Assembly (NCBI RefSeq): GCF_901000735.1
Contig: NC_081546.1
Location: 5,337,001-5,401,000 of the forward strand
Origin: Corylus avellana
Lineage: Eukaryota; Streptophyta; Magnoliopsida; Fagales; Betulaceae
DNA: 64,000 nucleotides
Direction: 5' to 3'
Part shown: in pieces, positions 25,335-38,393 of the stretch
How positions within the stretch are numbered: the stretch's first letter is position 1
Layout: every line of letters begins with the position of its first letter
The notes under the pieces: generated by a model
What the model was told of the DNA's origin: nothing
Database searches by the model: none
The model's input: the letters and a program-made list of their open reading frames with translations, nothing else
Position numbers and translations under genes: made by a program

Positions 25335-28300
25335 TTACTCCGTTGCACTTTGGCGAATATTCCGCTTTTCCTCTGCTCTGTGATGAAACAACTTGGCTAT
25401 GGCTCTCCTCTCACAGTCCTGGATGTAAGGAACCAAACAGAACAGTTAGATTAAGTTTAAATTTTATTCTTTGTGCTGTCATTATGGTCTCCATTTAGTT
25501 TAAGGCGGTGACATTCCATAGGATATTGACCTTGAACATATTAAGACGAAACGGTTTGGCATGATTCTTCCTTCTCAACTTCTGGTATGTATATGCGAAA
25601 CTCAGTTGATCACGAGGAGTGAACCGCTCAACTTCATTGAACCAAAGGCAGGAGAACAAATTTGACATCGGAGTGTGAGCCCTAATGATAAAAGATCCTT
25701 CAGGTACATCTGTGGCCAGCAAAGCAGAAGGCAAATTATGTCATAAATTGTAGGAGGAAGTACATATAGCTGCAAGTTTGGACAATAATAAATTCTTATA
25801 TAACACATACTGCTAGGGAGAAGCTTGTTTGGATCTGACGCATTAAATCTTTGCAGCCCATCAGCCCGGTAGAATGCAAATTGTTCATCGATGATAGTGT
25901 GGTTGTACTTGTTCAGTTTTTTATTCTGCACAACTTCTTCCCATACACAATGCCGGTCATAGTGATTAGAAATTGCATATTCATAACCTTTTCGCCACAA
26001 GAAGTATTCCAAGATCAGAAGAGGGTCAAGTTGGAGACGCAATTTGCTATCCAACCAGATTGAATACCTGAAAATATTTTAGATACATGAGATTTAGACA
26101 CAAGAGCCAGTGCTTTTTTTATTATTATGCCACAAGAGCCAGTGCTTGTTTGCATAGAATACCCACCTTACCAGCAAATATACAATTCCAATGAGCAACA
26201 TATGACATAGAAGCAGTTCCTACAGAAGTCCTATGGTAAAAATGGACTTCTTTGACAAGCAGCTCCATTTGAATAAAAGTGGACAAAGAGTTTGCGTGTT
26301 TATTTATGATGTATTACTCTAAAGTCACAAATTTCTTGATAGCACTTACATTTTGAAATAAGGAGCTAAGATTTACAGCCAGCATTAACCCTTTTTCATT
26401 TTTTTTTGTTGGCAGCTCTAAATCAAAATTATAGCAAATTTGAAAAAGTATATATATATAAATCATGTCATCATTATTTATACACAGAAAGGAACTTAAG
26501 CAACCACTAAACTAATAATAAACAAAAGGCATACTTTCTTCTCGATTAGATTCTCTGGGAAAGCTGCATTGAATTTTATAGAAAGATGACAACCCTTTCT
26601 GACCAAAAATATAAATAACTACTAACTCATGTCAAGTAGACCTTATTGAGAATTATAATCATTAAGCTGAGAGGGCAACTTTAACATTATAAACCACAAA
26701 CCTAGTACAATGATGCAGCTGGATTGGGTTGTTACGCACTTCACAGACAACCCCCCCAAAAAAATAATAAATAAATAAAGCAACCCAAAAAAAAAGGTTT
26801 ATGTATACATGTTTATCTTGTATACTTCATTTGTACGAGGCATTAACTGGGAGCCCTCTAAAGCACTGCTATGGCATATTACAAATTTGGTAGCAGACAG
26901 TTAAATGCTGCAACAGTCTCGTACTAGAAGTTAGACGACTACAATAAGCGGAATTTAAAATTCTTCATTAAATACTCAAAAGATATATAGAGATTAAAGA
27001 AAGTATGAACTTCTGAGAGCATGTCGGGTATTTCATTGATAATTCAAATCATAAAAATTTAAAATACTGGAGCTAATTTTGGGTGTAACCTAAACACCTA
27101 TGCTTTTAATTAATTAACAAAAGTTTGTGTAAGAATATGAGCTACATGTGAGTAATCAATATATTCTCCAACACTCACAGGTCACAGCTTACTCCCAATC
27201 AAAATTAGGTACAACTTTGCAAACATAAATTTAAAAAGTGAGAACCATATTCCAGTTTCAAGCTTGAAAAAATATGATAGCCTGTGGAAGAAAGATTTTA
27301 TTCACTATGAACTATGCATATCTTTCGGTATATCATATAAACTCTTAAAAAAGATTATATTCAAAAAGAAAGACATTGTCATCAAGACTACATTCCAGTA
27401 CATTTCTAACAAAGCAACAATTAAATGGTCCACATAGCAATTGAAACAGGGTTGCATGATGGGAGATTCTTCTAAACATTACTATTTTTTTTTTTGATAA
27501 GTAATGTTGTATCTAAACATTACTAATTTACTAGACATTCAATTTCCATCACCAAGTTCGACAGTAGATAAGAATTATAATCATCACTATCATCTGCCAT
27601 CCATGATATGTACGTATATATATTAATCAATGCAAATGCAGATGAACAGAAACAAATTAGTTCAGTTACAAGCTATAGGGACTACAACATTTTACTATGA
27701 ACTGCAATGCAACACACACTTCTGTAGTCAACGTAGTCTCATTCTTACCTTGCAGAAGGAAAAAGCCTATGTGGCAATAATTTAGGTATTTTCCCCACTC
27801 TTCGCATATCAGAATAAGGTAGATTCTTCACCAGCACAACCTTCCATAAGCCAATAAAACCCATTCTATCTGGTACGTGACCTTCTGAAGAAAGTTTCTG
27901 CAAAGTAACTTCATCCATGAACATAACAAAACATACGTTTTTCCTTGACAGTCGAGTCACCTGGAATGAAGAGAAACTGAGACATCATCTACAATCCCAG
28001 ACAACACTCTTGGTAAAGAACTAGACCAAATATATAAATGACATTCAGGACAGTATTGTTATTCAAAATCAACCACATGTAACTCAAAATCACTGTAACC
28101 TTAGAAAATCCCATCAAATTTTATCACATCTAATACCCCTTTGTAAAAGTGGGAAAAAAAAAAAAGGACATCTACTTAATTCGGCCTCAATTTGCATCAA
28201 GATGTGACTTCTAGTTTCAAATTTAAATTCCTGTTAACATCTGGGATGCAAATCATTACGTAATGATTATTAAAAGGGTAGCACAATAGCTCTTAAATTT

Positions 28301-31300
28301 TCCAGCTGGCACAGTAACTATAGGTTCCCTGATGCACATGGCATGGGTAATGATGAAATTGCAGACAACATGAGGTTAAGAAAAGCAGCATAAACCCCCA
28401 AGGGGTTGGCTGGAATAGTAAGTCACTTGACCTTGGTGTCTCATAAAGTATTAGGTCTAAGGTTCGACCCCCTTGAATGTAAACAATTCCTTGGGCCACA
28501 CCACGGGCAAAAGCCCGAACTTTATCCAAGCTGTATGAAGGAGGCACTTCGCATGGTGTCCCAGATATCTAGTCGGAGCAACGCCCTGAATATCAAAAAA
28601 AAAAGAGCAAATATAGGCAGCTAAAAAGTCTATCCAATTTGGCACTTTCCAAGGACTGTAAATCACTTGCTTTGAGATCAACTTTGAACCTATGTTTTCC
28701 TATGTTAGTAGGAAGTTTGCGTAATTTTTTTCATATTAATAAATGAGTATGTTTCAAGATTTCTTAGACTTGGCCCATGGGTAGAATTTTGATTAGAGTT
28801 CGTTACTGAAGTCTAATGTGTGTTTTAAGCAGTTTCAAGCCAAATTTTTAAGTCTCCCTTTCTGAATTTCTCACTTCTATATTATAAGTAATCCTGTGTA
28901 CTTATCCAACAAAAAAAAAAAAATAATAATAATCCTATGAGAAAGATATGTTTCACTGTACTTCAAATATAATCAACCTTTGATGAATGTAATTTTCCAT
29001 GTGTCCTCCCCCTCCTCCTCTAAGGTCGCAAGCTTAGACTTTTCTTTTCTTTTTTTATAAATAAACAATCTTACTTATCAAAAAATAAATAAATAAACAA
29101 GCTTAGACTTTTCTTATTTACCAAACCTATTAAAGAAAGCCTAAAACCCCATCACACTTCTTCACCATAAATAGCCTAGAGCCTTTATCCCAGAGTTGCA
29201 CATCTTATTCCTAACCTAGGCACCACATAAACAAGAGTAGCCTAATTTCCAACTGTGTTTACATCACGTGGGCCCCACATAACACCAGGTGGCATGTTCA
29301 CAGAGGGCTATGTTTACTGAAGGACCCAAAAGTATATTCACATGCTTAACAGTATCCATATTAGGAAGTAGAACAAATATCATTATTAAGCATAAGATTT
29401 TTAGTTTTCACTTCCACTAATCTTTTTAGGCATCAATATCTTAAATTGAGGTTCAAACTTTCTACCTTCACGATAAGTCTAAAAGACAATTTTGCACAAA
29501 AATACACCTGCTCAACGAAGCAAAATATATATATAAGAAAGATTGTTGTTCATCTTTTATGATAATGTAAAACTATCACAGCCGCCTCCTCATTTAAAGT
29601 CTCAACTGATAATTACAAATTCATACTGTAAAATAATATAATATGTCAGATAGATATTTCAGAGACAATATACAATCACAGCATCCAAATGTGTCCAGCA
29701 GAAACACCATATTTGAAGTGCAATTGCTCCTTGAAGATGATATTAAAACTCAACAGCTCAAAAGAAATACAATAGAATGCCATAGAGGAAGTAGAAAAGA
29801 TTCCTATTTCTTCTAGGTACAGGCATAATTCTCCAGAATAAATGTCTTTTTCTTCTAGCATAATAGTGAACATTCTTGTTTCTCAATTAAAAAAAGAAAA
29901 GAAAAAAACTGTACCGTTTTACCAGTCGGTGTCCTCAAGCGGTCTGAATTTCCAAAAATGCAAGAGACCACAGCAATGTGGCATTTACTGATGTAGTTTA
30001 CGTCATCTTCTGCCAAGTCAAACCCTGTACTTGGGGATCCTTTGGGACCTTTAACAAGGCCACAATTTATTTTCTGATCATGGGCCAAAAATGAATTTTC
30101 CCTTTCTTCCAAACTCTGATGTCCTGCAAACCTAGGCTCCCATTGTTCTTGTCCACTGGGCTTCTCCTCTACATCTGTGTACTGCAAGGTAAATCTTGCA
30201 AACTTTCTACTTTCTAAAGGCTCTACAAGCTGTGCAGTAGAGTTTAAGAACTTCATCTCACAAGAGGAACCTAAAGCAATTAAACATTATATGTCAGTAG
30301 GACTAAAACTGAGTACATAGAAAGTGAGTAAAATGTAGAAACAGGGATGGAGGGATAGTAACACTTGATGGTCAAGAGACAGCAAAGAGTGACTACTTTC
30401 AGTATCTAGGATCAATAATTCATAAGGATGAGTAGATTGATGAGGAATAGTAGAAATAGTGTCACTGATCTCACTGATCAGTGATCAGTTGGTACAAATA
30501 GTGCCATCAATCAACAAGGAGTCAATGGAGTTCCTTCTTTTGTTAGAGTAAGCCGTCATGTGAAAAAACTTCATGCACTTATAACCTTCCCTGAGCCACA
30601 AGATCCTAGATTTCTGCCTCCAACTCACTTCGTCCATGAGAGTGGATCTTTCTAGTTCGCTAACAATTTATGCCTTCTTCCCACTCTCCCCAACACTTAA
30701 TCCCCTCCCCTCTTCAATGATACCGAGAACACAGCTCCTCCAAAAGGAACTTCGTTTCTACATTGTGAAACACCTCATTCCATCTCTTTAGGTCAACTTT
30801 CAAGGCCTTAAGCTAGCTAGCTAAAATGAAGCTAGGAGTACCTTGGAAAAGATAAGAATCTCGACACTGTTTCACCCTGTCCACAAAGCCCTCAGACTTT
30901 AGCCACATATTTCCAATTTTGATGACCTACTACCCCTATGAAAGTCACCTCAGTCGAGGAGGATTGGGAAATGATCCAAGCAAAATCTAGGAAGCCTCCT
31001 CTGTGACACACCAGGAAATTGGCCTTCCTACTCCGAAGAAACCAAGAAAGAATCAATTCTTGACCAAGAGAGAGATTCTCAATTATTTGACCAGGTAAAC
31101 GTTCTTGCCCCTTAAACACGGGGTAACCCGAACCCCATTTACAAAACTTGGGTTTAAAAGAGAATTTGGGCCAAGAACCCACGAAGCCCATCTTGGCCTT
31201 CCCTTTAGCTTCACAGGCTATAAATCCCATGTTAACAACCAGGCATTCAGAACTAGGCTTCGGCTCATGAGGAACTTCGATTGGTGGCCCTCAAATTGTA

Positions 31301-34300
31301 ATTTTTTGAATTTTCATGCTTTTTTAGATCTCTTCTCCACAACTTGCAAGGATTCACAGGCTATAAATCCCATGTTAACAACCAGGCATTCAGAACTAGG
31401 CTTCGACTCATGAGGAACTTCGATTGGTGGCCTCAAATTGTAATTTATTGAATTTTCATGCTTTTTTAGATCTCTTCTCCACAACTTGCAAGGATTCTCT
31501 CTTGTACACTTCCTATGTATTTGGGTTGTGCCTTTGCAAGTTTTAATGAATTGGCAATTACTTATCCAACCAAAAAATGTCAAGGTGGTTGCGTGGCCAC
31601 CCTTGCACGGCCACCCTTATCTTTTTCTTTTTTCTTTTTTTTAAATAATAATAATTTTTAAAATAATAAGTTAGCTTTTACCTCTACAAATTAATCACAT
31701 GTTTTGTTAAAATATTTCTACAAGGGAAGAATACAGATTTATAAAAAGAGTTTGTGTTTTCAAGGGTGTTTTATGTTTTTGAGTTATGTATTAATGTATT
31801 TGTTTTGAGAACAGAAAAAAAAAAAAAAAAAAATCCATTTAACAAACATGACATTTGTCTTCTTTCTCATTTTATTTCTTTTGGTCCACCAAAGGCCATT
31901 GTGTTATAGATTACACAACAGAGGAAACACTCTCCGCCATTGAGTTATAGATTACACAACAGAGGAAACACTCTCCCATACCTTAGAGCCCTCCCTCCCT
32001 CCCGATTGTAGATGGATTCAATCACAACCCTCGTATACAACGATAAGAGACTTTACTAGCCAAACTAGCTGATACCCATAACTTTGACTTCTTTCATGTC
32101 AGAAATTTACCTTAGTGTATAATGATATATTGCAACAAAAACTAGTGAACTAGTTTCTCAATTAACCTTCAATCAGTTGGCATGCTGCCCACAACAATCT
32201 CAATAGGCAAGGGAGCCTTGTTCCCCCCCCCCAAAAAAAAAAAAAACCATGACTAGCAAGCCACATTTTTGTCTAAATCACCTAAAATCTTTACACATAG
32301 ATTGTCAGTCACTAGCTAAACCTTATGCTTTCAAGTTCCACGTATTTAGTGACAAACTCATATCATTTCTTGGGGATCCCATTCATCACCCATGTCATGT
32401 CTTTGTAAGAGGTTGTAAAAGATGTAAAATAATCTTTATTTGGCTTAACTAGCAGTTGTGGGCATCAAAATGAATAATAAATCCCAGACTACAAGAAAGT
32501 TATAATTTTGTTGGCACAATCTAATTCAATTTCAGTTAATGGAATAATATACTAACATGCACCCAGATCATTTGCATAAGAAATCAGAAATTTTACCAGA
32601 ATATTTGCGACGCTTTGCTTTCCTCTTTGAATCAGACCGTGACCGAATAGACTTTCTTTCGATGACACCAACATATCTGGAATTTGTGTTGACATTAGCA
32701 AAATCTCGCAAATTTAAAGAAGAATCATTCTCGTATGAATTGGTGGAGGTTTTCTCCACCTCCTCAGCTACATTCCGATTCTTGGTTTCAACACTAAGAA
32801 AATCAGACAACTCCCTAGAGTTTCTACTATCTTCATTGTGTGAATTTGCTACATCTAAATGGTCCCCTTTCTCATCTCCAATGTCATCATAGTCTTCCTT
32901 TCGAGCATCATGAAAGTCAAAACCATCATCATACTCATCATCAGCATCAACCACCTCATCCTGCTTTTCCAAATCCTCAACATCAGACAGTTGATCTTTA
33001 CTTCCACTTTCCGTAGATGTTCGTCCCACATTCTCCAAAGATGCCTCATATTGTGCTTCATACATTTTCAATTCATCACGCCCATCTTCATTGTACAACC
33101 CAATGCTTCTCTGATGTGAACCCTTGATAGAATCACCAAGAGAGGGCTTCTTGTTGCCATTCCTCATTTTCACGAGAACATCATCAGAAGCTTTATCAGT
33201 AGCATCCATGCCAGAATGCTCCACCACGTCCTCATTGTAATCTTCATCCCTTCTCCTATCATCTCTATCCCAATACCTTGAGTCTCGGCCATGCCCTACT
33301 GAACCCTGGCCAAATCTGAGAACTTTATTTCTCTGTGTCCGTGTCACATTTGTAAGAAAATCATCATTCTTCAATTCATCCTTCTCAACATGATAACTAT
33401 CTATATCTGCAGCAACACATAAATAGGCATTAAATCCTTTGATAAAACTCATACCTCCACAATCAGAGAATACAAATGAATAATCAAGCTTATTAATCTA
33501 TTTTGAGAGAAGAAAATGTAGAAGAAGAAATAAGTTATGGGATTTAGCCGCTATTCAATTTCTTAGACTTATGCACCCCATTGAATAGAGTATTCGATAA
33601 TAGTCTTGACCCAAAGAACGATTACTTTAAGATTTTTCTGAATAATATGGTTCTTTTGCTTCTTTCTAGCTATTTGGTGGTAGAACTGGTGGCAACAACC
33701 AAATCAAAGGTGGTGGTGGAGGTGGCGGGTGGTGATGACAATAATGAGTAGCCTATGGTTAACAATGATGGTAATGGATGATGCTGGAGGGATGGTGCTA
33801 TGACATTCATAAAGATCATGATGGTGGTGTTGTGTGAGCCGCACCAAGTTGGTGGTGCTAGTGGAAGTAGACATGGGAGCAATTATTCTGAAGTAGCATT
33901 GATAGTTGTCACTCAAAGCACGGACAACAGTCATGGTGGTGGTGATGTTACTTGTTGCAAGAATGACAAGAAACAAAAAGAATGAATATATATATATGTG
34001 TGTGTGTGCGCGTGTGCACGTGCATACATGGATATGCATATCACTTCAAAAACAATAGAAAATATTCAGCATTCAACAATAAGCCATGAGCAACTGTAGA
34101 TTTAAGTGAATTTTTTTCCTAATAGATCCTGAACTATTAAACATTATCAAACTCTAAAATATTTGAACATAAAGATGCAAGCTCAACAAATGCACTTCTT
34201 TTTTTTTTTTTTCTAAGCTCATCATCAGATGCACTTGAAATGAACAAGCGCTCATTTTGGTGATCAAACAACACCTTGATATTATACACCTTGCCTTTCC

Positions 34301-35348
34301 ATTTGGTTATCAAACAACTATTTGGCTAGCAAAGGCAAGTTTCCATTTACACACGGTTTGGAGGCAAATAAACTGTAGGAAAATAAATTGCGTATGTTTT
34401 GACTCATAAAAGTTTCACTAGTTTGGGACCCAAGAAAGCAAAAACCTTTACCACTCACTGAATCTAATCAACCCATCTCTCGACTTGAGTTGATTTGAAT
34501 CATTCAAGTCCCAATAATTTCATTTAATTTCCCTTTCCTGCATCTCCAATGTAACCAATCAAAGGGTTATTGAAACCTCAAAACAACACAGTCCCAATAA
34601 TTTCATTTTATTTCACTTTCCTCCATCTCCAATGCAACCAATCAAAGGGTTATTGAACCTCAAAACAACATGGCCACACAAAATTCAGATTCCAGCTTTC
34701 TTTCATCGAAGTTTCTTGTCAACCAAACAGGCATTCAGTAGAATACAGAAATAGAAACATATTCACAAGTACTGGAAAAACGATTCAAGTTCCTGGTCTG
34801 AAGTAGAATGCAATATCACTCTCTCATCTCACCAAAACCGCAAAATACATTCAGAAAGGATGGAAGCCACGGTGTTGACATATGGTGATCGACACGTTCG
34901 TACATTATTTCAGCGAACAAACACATCAAACATGCCAAATCAAAATGCATTGAAGAATAACTGAAATTCATCTCAGGAAAGATAACATATAACACATATA
35001 ACTCAGAGATCTGCACAGTTACCGAACAAAGAAAAGCGAGCAAATACGCAGTCGTCTTCTCAATAGCAAAACGAAAAGGCTTAGAAACTAACCTTTGGTG
35101 TCTCTGGCGAGGTAATAGTACGCCAAGACGGTGACGACGAGCACGAGAGAGAGGATCACAATGACGGCGCCGACGGAGACGCGACGACTCTTGTCGGACC
35201 GAGCCGAGCGCCGAGGACGAGCCGGCTTGTGCGGAGCGGCGCGAATCCCGATGGCGAGGTGATCGGGCGCGCCGTTGGAAGAATGGTGGAGATCATGGCC
35301 ACGTGGCCCGAGGAACCTCTCCGCTCCTGATTGCCTGTGCTGAGCCAT
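25335..35348 (-). CDS. DUF616 (MUCI70/EMB2756-like) type II membrane protein, 7 exons, 717 aa
   Basis: Probable Golgi hexosyltransferase-like protein of the plant DUF616 family (MUCI70, TOD1, EMB2756). Exons on the minus strand are 35348-35093, 33406-32597, 30270-29915, 27960-27749, 26067-25811, 25709-25531 and 25418-25335. All introns are GT-AG and the frame stays open for 717 codons. A basic N terminus is followed by one membrane segment (about residues 57-81). Residues 86-355, exon 2, form a low-complexity acidic stem rich in Asp, Glu, Ser and Arg. DUF616 follows: [56 protein letters not shown] and [13 protein letters not shown]. The last exon starts [14 protein letters not shown]. The ATG (A at -3, G at +4) is the first in frame. 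The size resembles Arabidopsis EMB2756 as I remember it. Introns carry much transposon debris. Confidence 0.93.
28395..28604 (+). mobile_element. Au-like SINE in intron 3 of the DUF616 gene
   Basis: A tRNA-like head begins AAGGGGTTGGCTGGAATAG (A-box region), then GGTCTAAGGTTCGACCCCC (B-box region), then a body ending with a TAGTCGGAGCAACGC-like motif and a poly-A tail. Order and motifs match the Au SINE family widespread in angiosperms. It lies antisense to the host gene. No clear target-site duplication seen. Confidence 0.65.
30330..30480 (+). pseudogene. LINE reverse-transcriptase scrap in intron 2 of the DUF616 gene
   Basis: The plus strand reads [14 protein letters not shown] followed by a stop and an IDE-like tail. 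This is the conserved F-x-YLGS-I motif of plant LINE reverse transcriptases. Stops and frame breaks follow at once. The neighbouring 30580-31200 may be further LINE-derived sequence, but I could not place it firmly. Confidence 0.55.
31210..31496. repeat. 143-bp tandem duplication in intron 2 of the DUF616 gene
   Basis: Two nearly identical copies (31210-31352 and 31353-31496) start TTCACAGGCTATAAATCCC and end AACTTGCAAGGA. They differ by a few SNPs and single-base indels, so the duplication is fairly recent. Confidence 0.85.
31497..31585 (+). mobile_element. LINE 3'-end tail
   Basis: The sequence GTATTTGGGTTGTGCCTTTG, then a TTTTAATGAATT motif and ACTTATCC before an A-rich tail, is the common 3' end of plant LINEs. 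A similar tail lies at about 50993-51058 in an intron of the J-domain gene. Confidence 0.5.
31895..31976. repeat. 41-bp direct tandem repeat (intron 2 of the DUF616 gene)
   Basis: Two copies of a 41-bp unit containing TTATAGATTACACAACAGAG, period 41, with two to three differences. Confidence 0.8.
34508..34671. repeat. 83-bp direct tandem repeat (intron 1 of the DUF616 gene)
   Basis: Two copies (34508-34590 and 34591-34671) begin GTCCCAATAATTTCATTT and include AACCAATCAAAGGGTTATTG. They differ at a handful of positions. Confidence 0.8.
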
Positions 35349-35387
35349 TCTAGCATTGTAGAACTCTGGCTCTGAGCAACTCACACA

Positions 35388-35394
35388 AGAGAGA

Positions 35395-35426
<32 letters not shown>

Positions 35427-35427
35427 T
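35388..35427. repeat. GA/CT microsatellite in the 5' leader of the DUF616 gene
   Basis: A GA-rich run 40 to 80 bp upstream of the ATG at 35348; on the transcribed strand it is a CT-rich leader, common in plant core promoters and 5' UTRs. It probably lies at or just upstream of the transcription start. Confidence 0.6.
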
Positions 35428-36347
35428 AGTCTATCTATTTCTTTTTTCTTTTTTTTTAATAACTTTTTTGAATTATGTGTTTATTATTTGGTTAGAGATC
35501 GATAATCACTGGAGGAGTGTGAAGGAAGGAAGCGTGAGATTTTTAAATAGAGATTATTTATTTTGAATTTTCAAAATGATTATCAATGATAAAAGAGAGC
35601 GGCCGCGTGAGATTGCCCGGCGGTGGAGGGCGGTGGACTTATTGAGGCTTTTGACTTCCCCGTAGCATCGGAATTAGTAAAGTACTCTTATACCCGACCC
35701 ATACCCGGATTTCTCTTTGTTCTTTTTCTTTTTTCTTCTCATTAAAAAGTTAAAGAATTACAACTTTAGAGTTTGGTATATTTATTTAAAGAAAAAATAA
35801 TTAGATTCATTGTCAAATCAAATGTTAACATTGAATATTCATATTTCCTAACATTGCCTTTCCTGCAATTTAGACGTCAAAATCATACTTTGAGATTTAT
35901 TTTGCAATGCGGGTCGACCCGTACCGTGAGAGAAGAGAAGAGTTGTGCCGTGTGGCTGGCTGTATTGTGTGGGAATGCAAATCGTGTGATCCAACTTGTT
36001 TTCAATTTCATAATGTGCGTGATTCACGGGAAAATTTTGCTTCAAATGAGGTAAACGGAAAAGGTCGGAAAAAAAAAGAAAAAATCTCGGGATAAGTACA
36101 ACTTTTAATATGGCACGCCATAGCTAATAAAACTGTGGCACGTGTCATATTTAAGCTAATGATACACTGAACGAGTTTATTAAGTCAATGAACATAATTG
36201 AGTGTAGAGAGTAAATTATTATTATTATTATTTTTTTTTTTTTTTTGCATGCACAAAATTTTCCTTGAGTTGAAAAAAAAAATTTCAACCTAATTTATAA
36301 AAGTGATATGTATTTATTTTTTTAATAACATGTGAGCTATAGAATAA
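35428..36347. other. intergenic spacer between the divergent DUF616 and mTERF genes (left part)
   Basis: This should contain the DUF616 promoter. The nearest 300 bp upstream of its leader include GC-rich patches near 35600-35640. Beyond that I see AT-rich sequence with poly-T near 36220-36245 and no gene. Confidence 0.5.
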
Positions 36348-36523
36348 GAGTAATTTTAAGAGGCCTACTTGTGTCTTACTTATGTCCTACAAAGAATGAT
36401 GTGGCGTGACTATTAAAATTACCAACTAGCATGAGATTGATCATTATTGAATTTTGATCAAATGGTAATTTTAATAGGCACATCATTCTTAGTAGGATAC
36501 AAGTAGGCTTTCTAGAATTACTC
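36348..36523. mobile_element. MITE with GAGTAATT ends
   Basis: About 176 bp. Left arm GAGTAATTTTAAGAGGCCTA and the following AAGAATGATGTGGC motif are mirrored by the right arm ending CTAGAATTACTC. The centre is AT-rich. No target-site duplication defined. Confidence 0.6.
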
Positions 36524-36595
36524 GTAGAGTACAATAAGAGTAGTGGCACAAGGGTGCACTTAGTACTAGGGATAAAACCCCAATTATTATTAAAA

Positions 36596-37106
36596 GGGTT
36601 AAATACTAAATACCCCTGGAGTTTCATTGCTTTATTTTTTTTCTTTAGGGTTTGATTTTTATCACAGAAGGTTTCTGTGGTTTTGATAATAGACTAAGTT
36701 AGTCCTTCGTCAGTTGACAGTTAGTTGACTTAACGGAATTCCACGTGAACCAATCAAATGTTAACACGTGACACATACTGAAAATTTTTTTAAAATTAAA
36801 AAATGATTTAAAAAAAATAAATAAATTGGGGGTGACTCGGCTATTTGGCCACTCCCTAGGCTCCATGGCCACCCCCAAATTTTTTTTTTTTAAAAAAAAA
36901 CATTTTTTAATTAAAAAAAATTAAAAAAATTTTAAGTAGGTGTCACGTGTCAACATTTAATTGGTCAACGTGAAATTCTGTTAAGTTAACTAACGGTCAA
37001 CTAACTTGATCTATTATCAAAACCATAGGGACTTCTTATAATAAAAATCAAACCTTAAAAGGAAAAAATAAAGCAATGAAACCCGAAAGTATTTAGTATT
37101 TAACCC
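36596..37106. mobile_element. fold-back element with perfect 18-bp ends, GGGTTAAATAC family
   Basis: A 511-bp element begins GGGTTAAATACTAAATAC and ends with its exact reverse complement. Long arms continue inward, for example GGAATTCCACGTG paired with CACGTGAAATTCTG-like sequence and GTTGACTTAAC with its mirror. The centre contains a GGCCACTCCC patch and A/T runs. The element at 6425-6904 is a decayed relative. It lies in the spacer between two divergent genes. Confidence 0.75.
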
Positions 37107-38302
37107 TCATTAGAATTATCTTCTAGGGGAGTTATCTCTAAGTAGGATGTTAACGAGTTCTACTATAAGTCTAATTCTTATATTTAAGCATATCTAATAC
37201 GGATCCCGTAACTCAAACAAATTTAATCATATAGTGATTGACGTAACTGACATGACATTTTTATTTTTTATAATTATTATATTAAAAATTGAATAAACTA
37301 AATACACCAAATAAAAAATAGTTTTTTGGGGTTTTAAATTGCATTTGGATTCATGATAAAACGGATTCTTGATTGTGCTATCCGAAGCTTGGGGTATAGG
37401 ATTCAATGCAGCCAAACAGACCCTTAGGCCACACTAGCCATTTGACTATAAGTCTAGAATCAAAACCGACGGACGAAGGCTTTTGGCTTCTGATCCCAGT
37501 TCCTGTGGCGCATATACTGGAACAGGGCCCCACTTTCCGTTGGGTGCTGGTGGCAAGGAAGGAAGCACCCTTTTGCAGCTTGCATCCAGGTATTCATCCA
37601 CTTCTCAGTTTTTCAAACAGAGGTATCATAGTAATTCATTTCCGCTTTTATATCATAGAAATTCTAAGAGGCGTGGCTCTATATCCCCAATGAATGTCTA
37701 ATCCACTAGCTTTTTTTTTTTTTTTTTTTTCTGAAAGGGTGATGAATGAAGATTGATGGGTTTTTGCAGTTTTGGGTTTTGAATTTGATTTTAGCAGGAT
37801 GTCATTGAGGCTGACCCATCGTCAAAAGTTGTTCTTTTCTGTCTTTTGGTGACGTTAAAAGGACTAGGTAATAATATGGCTAACAGTCTGGGCCAATGGG
37901 ATTTGCTTCGACTGTTTCATTTCTGTGTAGTAGAAGTGATTTGTCATCTTAAACAAAAAAAGGAAAAAATAGCTTCTTTCTGTGGATTTGTTCTTGCGCA
38001 ACAACATCTCTGAACTTAAATTAGTTAGGTTGTGAAAATTTTAATCTAGAGGAAGTTTTTTGACCAAAAGGTTGATAGTCGATATGTATGAGAATTTAGT
38101 TTTTATTTTATTTTTTATTTTTTATAATTAACTGAAGGTCAGATGCTATGTTAAATGTCTTGAGCTCTGTATGTTAAATAGTTATTTGCAGATAACTATA
38201 ATCTTTCACCTGTCTCACTCTAACTTTTTTTAGTTTTTCTCTTTATTCTCTGAATTGTTGTTTCTTTGTCTAATATATATTTCCTAATTCCTACCCTATT
38301 TT

Positions 38303-38305
<3 letters not shown>

Positions 38306-38342
<37 letters not shown>

Positions 38343-38370
38343 CTTTCTTTTTTTTTTTTTTTTTTTTTTC
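38306..38370. repeat. CT microsatellite plus poly-T before an mTERF exon
   Basis: A CT run followed by a long poly-T run ends just upstream of the acceptor at 38390-38391, so it doubles as the polypyrimidine tract of that intron. Confidence 0.75.
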
Positions 38371-38393
38371 TGTTTATTTTTGGCGGTACAGGG

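Noticed and set aside
33660..34030. GGTGGT-rich open frames in intron 1 of the DUF616 gene
   Set aside because: They are low-complexity triplet runs with no domain, lying inside an intron.
37406..37693. 95-codon open frame upstream of the mTERF gene
   Set aside because: Its start lies in a repeat-derived MITE-like end (CCAAACAGACCC), its frame does not join the mTERF exons, and no family match is seen. The stretch to 37590 may instead be a noncoding first exon.
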